A stretch of 8,905 nt of DNA. It comes from CAJQND01 sp051010055. Lineage in GTDB: Bacteria > Pseudomonadota > Alphaproteobacteria > Rhizobiales > CAJQND01. Below the pieces are notes generated by a model that saw only the letters and a list, made by a program, of their open reading frames with translations, did no database searches and was not told the origin of the DNA. Positions 6,449 to 8,905 of this stretch are shown in pieces. Position 1 is the stretch's first letter. Each line of letters opens with the position of its first letter. The position numbers were made by a program, and so were the translations under genes. The stretch lies in NCBI GenBank assembly GCA_051010055.1, contig JBPCVY010000189.1:1-8905 (forward strand), in the 5' to 3' direction.

Positions 6449-7045
6449 TTGATAAATCAGGGTCATGCGGGAATTTTCGCATGGGTGGGAGAAGTGTCGA
6501 AACATTCAAGTGACGAGAAAGATGGTGTTCGAAACAGCCGTCTCGACAAGGCACTGCGTTCGGCGCGTATGGCCCAGGCGGATCATTTGAACGCGGTTTT
6601 TGAGATCCGCGACATGCAGCACCTGCGCCTGCAGGCGCTGAAGGACGACCTCGACATTGTCGTGGCCGAGAAGCCCGGCGCACAGGATGTTACCGACCTG
6701 GCGCTTGATGGCGAAGAACCGTACCGGCTATGGATAGATGTTCTCTCATACGTCATCATGGAGCCTGACCCGCGCACCTACCGTTTTGTTCAAGACACCG
6801 AAGATGACCGCCAGTTGATATTTGAGAGCAGGGACCGCGGTGAAATGGTGAGCGAGATTACTGAATACATCGCCCACCGTATGATTGAGCAGGACCGTCT
6901 GCGCAAGTCACGCGAGCTGGCGGGCCATGAACCCGAACGGTCCGGGTATAGCGGGTTGGCATTGTTTTTTGCCTGGATTTGCGGCCTCGCTTTAGGGGTT
7001 TTGTCGCTGTTTGTAATCTGGGTATCGCTCACTGGAAAAATTTGA
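6449..7045 (+). CDS. Unrecognised protein with cytoplasmic domain and C-terminal membrane anchor
   Basis: The frame gives up to 198 residues from a TTG at 6449. That start has no ribosome site, and GTG at 6485 or 6494 (residues 13, 16) are alternatives; GGGAGAA directly before 6494 is too close to be ideal, so the start is unsettled. The N-terminal part is highly charged (KHSSDEKDGVRNSRLDKALRSAR). A soluble domain at about 30-155 has a helical first half and a block LWIDVLSYVIMEPDPRTYRFVQD (94-116) that looks structured and conserved in type. A helical charged stretch MIEQDRLRKSREL (145-157) leads to one membrane helix at about 168-192 and a short end LTGKI, the topology of a tail-anchored protein. 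It resembles conserved hypothetical proteins of Hyphomicrobiales that I recall without a function. Codon usage looks like its neighbours, so I take it as a real gene. Confidence 0.72.
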   Translation: MINQGHAGIFAWVGEVSKHSSDEKDGVRNSRLDKALRSARMAQADHLNAVFEIRDMQHLRLQALKDDLDIVVAEKPGAQDVTDLALDGEEPYRLWIDVLSYVIMEPDPRTYRFVQDTEDDRQLIFESRDRGEMVSEITEYIAHRMIEQDRLRKSRELAGHEPERSGYSGLALFFAWICGLALGVLSLFVIWVSLTGKI

Positions 7046-7094
7046 GGGAAGTAATTTTAACAAAAGGCCATCGGTGCCGGGTCTCTGGCTGCAA

Positions 7095-7106
7095 TGTTAC
7101 GTAACA
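7095..7106. promoter_or_regulatory. Perfect 12-bp palindrome TGTTACGTAACA (operator-like)
   Basis: The sequence is exactly self-complementary and lies in non-coding DNA 50 bp after the unknown gene and about 300 bp before the ligase. TTAC/GTAA half-sites occur in several regulator families, so no assignment is possible. Confidence 0.4.
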
Positions 7107-7176
7107 AACTGAAACACGTTTTGATTTGGGTTTGCAGACCAATCACCTTTATTTTCAAGCTAAGGAATCACGTGCA

Positions 7177-7308
7177 ATGCGTGAGTGGGTGAGTGAGTTA
7201 CGGCAATTGCCGATTTATCTGGGGAAATCAGGGGGTTTTCTGAGTTATTGGGTGAAATGCACAAACCTGGCGAGGCATCCCGGCGTGTGCGAATCGAGCG
7301 AAATTTGA
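7177..7308 (+). CDS. Possible small ORF of 43 codons (doubtful)
   Basis: An ATG at 7177 has AAGGA ten bases upstream, a fair ribosome site, and the frame runs to TGA at 7306-7308. The product would be basic at the start and of mixed composition (MREWVSELRQLPIYLGK...), with two cysteines and no clear membrane helix. The same frame is open back to a TTG at 7126. It matches nothing I recognise. It also contains the CGGCAATTGCCG palindrome, which suggests regulatory DNA. Chance is the likelier explanation. Confidence 0.18.
   Translation: MREWVSELRQLPIYLGKSGGFLSYWVKCTNLARHPGVCESSEI
7201..7212. promoter_or_regulatory. Perfect 12-bp palindrome CGGCAATTGCCG (operator-like)
   Basis: The sequence is exactly self-complementary, about 200 bp upstream of the acyl-AMP ligase start and 106 bp (centre to centre) from the TGTTACGTAACA palindrome. 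It may be an operator; the two palindromes differ in sequence, so they would bind different regulators. Confidence 0.4.
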
Positions 7309-7412
7309 GCCGAATTCCAGGATTTTGATTCGGAGCTGCTTTCAACACCCAAGGAAAATCCCTGTTTTGGTAAATTGTCCGTAGGAGTGCGGGCTGGGAA
7401 ATTTGGGGAATT

Positions 7413-8905
7413 ATGTCTGTAATTGCGCCTGAAGCTGAGATGGAAGCCGGTGCTGGAAAGTGCGGGTTTTCGGAAATTGAATTACGCCTTGGTGACTTCG
7501 CGACGTTGAGCGAAGGCCTTGACTATGCTGCTACCGGAAAATCGGGTTTTAATTTTTACGCGCCGCGGGGCCACATTGATGATGTGCTGTCGTTCGCGGA
7601 GCTGCGCGAACGTGCGCTTGCGACCGGGCGCAGGTTGATTGCAGCCGGGCTTAAGCGCGGCGAGCGGGTTGGCGTTATCGCCGAAACCGGCGCGCCGTTC
7701 ATGGAAGTATTCTTTGGCTGCCAATATGCCGGCCTCGTGCCGTGCCCGATGCCCTATTCCATGTATATCGGTGGGCGTGAAGCTTATGTGGAACGTATTG
7801 CCGGCATGCTGGTAAGCGCCCATGCCGCAGCAGTTATCGCGCCGTCTGATCTTTCCTCGCACGCTGCCGAGGCCGCTGAGAACACCAACGCCCGTCTGTT
7901 ATTGACCCATGATGAACTGGCAGAGATTTCCGGCGAGAACATCGACTTGGTGCCGTTCGGCCAGAATGACGTTGCCTATATTCAGTATTCGTCCGGTTCG
8001 ACATGCCGCCCGAAGGGTGTTTTGATCACCCAGCGCTCTGCCATTGCCAATGTACAGCAGATTTTGTGCGAAGGTTTGAAGGTGACACCGGAAGACAGGG
8101 CTTGTTCCTGGCTGCCGCTTTATCACGACATGGGACTTGTCGGATTTTGCCTTTCGCCAGTTTTGAGCCAGGTAACAGTTGACTTCCTGGCCACAACGTC
8201 ATTTGCCCGGCGCCCGGCGCTGTGGCTGAAAATGATGTCCGATAATCGCTGCACGATCTCCTATGCACCATCGTTCGGCTACGACCTTTCTGCCCGCCGC
8301 ATAAATGGCGGGGCTGTGGAGCTTGACCTTTCTGCCTGGCGCATTGCCGGCATTGGCGGTGATATGGTGCGCCCGGATATGCTTGATTTTTTTGGTGAAA
8401 AGCTTTCGGTTGCCGGCTTCAAACCAGAGGCATTTTTGCCGAGTTATGGCATGGCTGAATCAACCCTCGCCATTACGTTCACTGACGACAAGGCGCCGAT
8501 CAAGATCGATACCATTGACCGCGCCCACTACAAATTGTCCCGGCGCGCTGTGCCGGCGGACGATTTGGCGAAAGTTGCGCCCGAGCGCACCCGTTCCTTC
8601 GTTGTGTGCGGCAGGCCGCTTCCAGGCCATGGCCTGAACATTTGCGATGATAGTGGCAAGGTTCTCGGCGAGCGCGAAATCGGCCACATTCTGATTAAAG
8701 GCCCCAGCCTTATGGCCGGTTACTTCGAGAATGAAGAAGCCACTGCCAACGTCATGCGCCGTGATGGCTGGATGGACACCGGCGATATGGGCTATTGGCT
8801 GGACGGTGAGATTGTCATTACCGGCCGCTCCAAAGACCTCATCTTGCACAATGGCCGCAACATCTGGCCGCAGGATATCGAATGGGCCGCAGAACATGTT
8901 GAACC
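7413..8905 (+). CDS. Fatty-acyl-AMP ligase-like adenylate-forming enzyme (3' end beyond the window)
   Basis: The frame is open from ATG 7413 for 497 codons to the window edge. It is an AMP-binding (ANL superfamily) enzyme that activates a fatty acid as acyl-AMP. Motifs: phosphate-binding loop SSGSTCRPKGV (193-203, usually STGxPKG or STRxPKG), WLPLYHDMGLVG (233-244), SYGMAEST (344-351), VCGRPLPGHGL (about 405-415), WMDTGDMGYW (453-462) and the hinge GRSKDLI (471-477). GRNIWPQDIE near the end, close to the GRNxxPQDIE of fatty-acyl-AMP ligases, favours transfer of the acyl group to a carrier protein over CoA ligation; this is from recall of the family. The C-terminal catalytic lysine is not in view. 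GGGGA lies three bases before the start. Acyl-carrier-protein or acyltransferase genes downstream would support the role. Confidence 0.9.
   Translation, partial: MSVIAPEAEMEAGAGKCGFSEIELRLGDFATLSEGLDYAATGKSGFNFYAPRGHIDDVLSFAELRERALATGRRLIAAGLKRGERVGVIAETGAPFMEVFFGCQYAGLVPCPMPYSMYIGGREAYVERIAGMLVSAHAAAVIAPSDLSSHAAEAAENTNARLLLTHDELAEISGENIDLVPFGQNDVAYIQYSSGSTCRPKGVLITQRSAIANVQQILCEGLKVTPEDRACSWLPLYHDMGLVGFCLSPVLSQVTVDFLATTSFARRPALWLKMMSDNRCTISYAPSFGYDLSARRINGGAVELDLSAWRIAGIGGDMVRPDMLDFFGEKLSVAGFKPEAFLPSYGMAESTLAITFTDDKAPIKIDTIDRAHYKLSRRAVPADDLAKVAPERTRSFVVCGRPLPGHGLNICDDSGKVLGEREIGHILIKGPSLMAGYFENEEATANVMRRDGWMDTGDMGYWLDGEIVITGRSKDLILHNGRNIWPQDIEWAAEHVE

Larger units (their letters stand above)
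7046..7412 (+). promoter_or_regulatory. 367-bp control region upstream of the acyl-AMP ligase, with two 12-bp palindromes
   Basis: No recognisable gene family is found in this stretch. It holds TGTTACGTAACA at 7095-7106 and CGGCAATTGCCG at 7201-7212, a near-perfect tandem 8-mer repeat GTGAGTGG/GTGAGTGA (7181-7196), a weak dyad CCGAAT/ATTCGG (7310-7315, 7328-7333) and a possible 43-codon ORF at 7177-7308. A GGGGA lies three bases before the ligase start. I found no convincing -35/-10 pair and no terminator after the preceding gene. Confidence 0.35.

Noticed and set aside
7181..7196. Tandem GTGAGTG repeat as a microsatellite or iteron array
   Set aside because: There are only two copies with one mismatch; too little to call a repeat array.
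7126..7308. 60-codon version of the small ORF starting at TTG 7126
   Set aside because: No ribosome site precedes the TTG; only the shorter ATG 7177 version has any support, and that is weak.
8460..8897. 145-codon frame on the - strand inside the acyl-AMP ligase
   Set aside because: The + strand frame carries the ligase motifs through the whole stretch; the - strand frame is a codon-bias shadow.

Overview
The window looks like chromosomal DNA of an alphaproteobacterium, most likely of the Hyphomicrobiales (Rhizobiales). The grounds are the moderately GC-rich coding sequence, the aerobic-type cobalamin gene set, a BcsS-like outer-membrane protein, and the style of the small-membrane-protein/HlyD pair and of the acyl-AMP ligase. 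The assignment rests on recalled family resemblance; no search was run.

Layout. Positions 1-3013 belong to cobalamin (vitamin B12) biosynthesis: a 3' gene fragment (1-74), cobQ (74-1534) and cobD/cbiB (1540-2496) on the + strand, meeting cobP/cobU (2480-3013) on the - strand tail to tail with a 17-bp overlap. Together they amidate adenosylcobyric intermediates, attach the aminopropanol arm, and phosphorylate and guanylylate adenosylcobinamide. Upstream of cobP on the same strand lie a secreted beta-barrel-like protein of probable BcsS type (3072-3869) and a YbaK/ProX-type aminoacyl-tRNA editing protein (3993-4469), separated by a very AT-rich spacer full of short dyads.

A divergent spacer (4470-4624, depending on the true start) carries a good promoter candidate overlapping a perfect 12-bp palindrome. 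It precedes a tightly coupled two-gene unit (about 4592-6282): a small two-helix membrane protein and an HlyD-type membrane fusion protein. No transporter or outer-membrane channel is seen beside them in this window. After a spacer holding a perfect 14-bp palindrome and a GC-rich hairpin comes an unrecognised 198-codon protein with a single C-terminal membrane helix (6449-7045, start unsettled). A 367-bp spacer follows with two perfect 12-bp palindromes and a possible 43-codon small ORF. The window ends inside a fatty-acyl-AMP ligase gene (7413 to the edge, no stop reached).

The B12 section is ordinary. The parts most worth a second look are the orphan membrane-protein/HlyD pair with its promoter-palindrome, the unknown C-anchored protein, and the control region ahead of the acyl-AMP ligase. 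I see no tRNA, rRNA, CRISPR array, insertion sequence or obvious cobalamin riboswitch.
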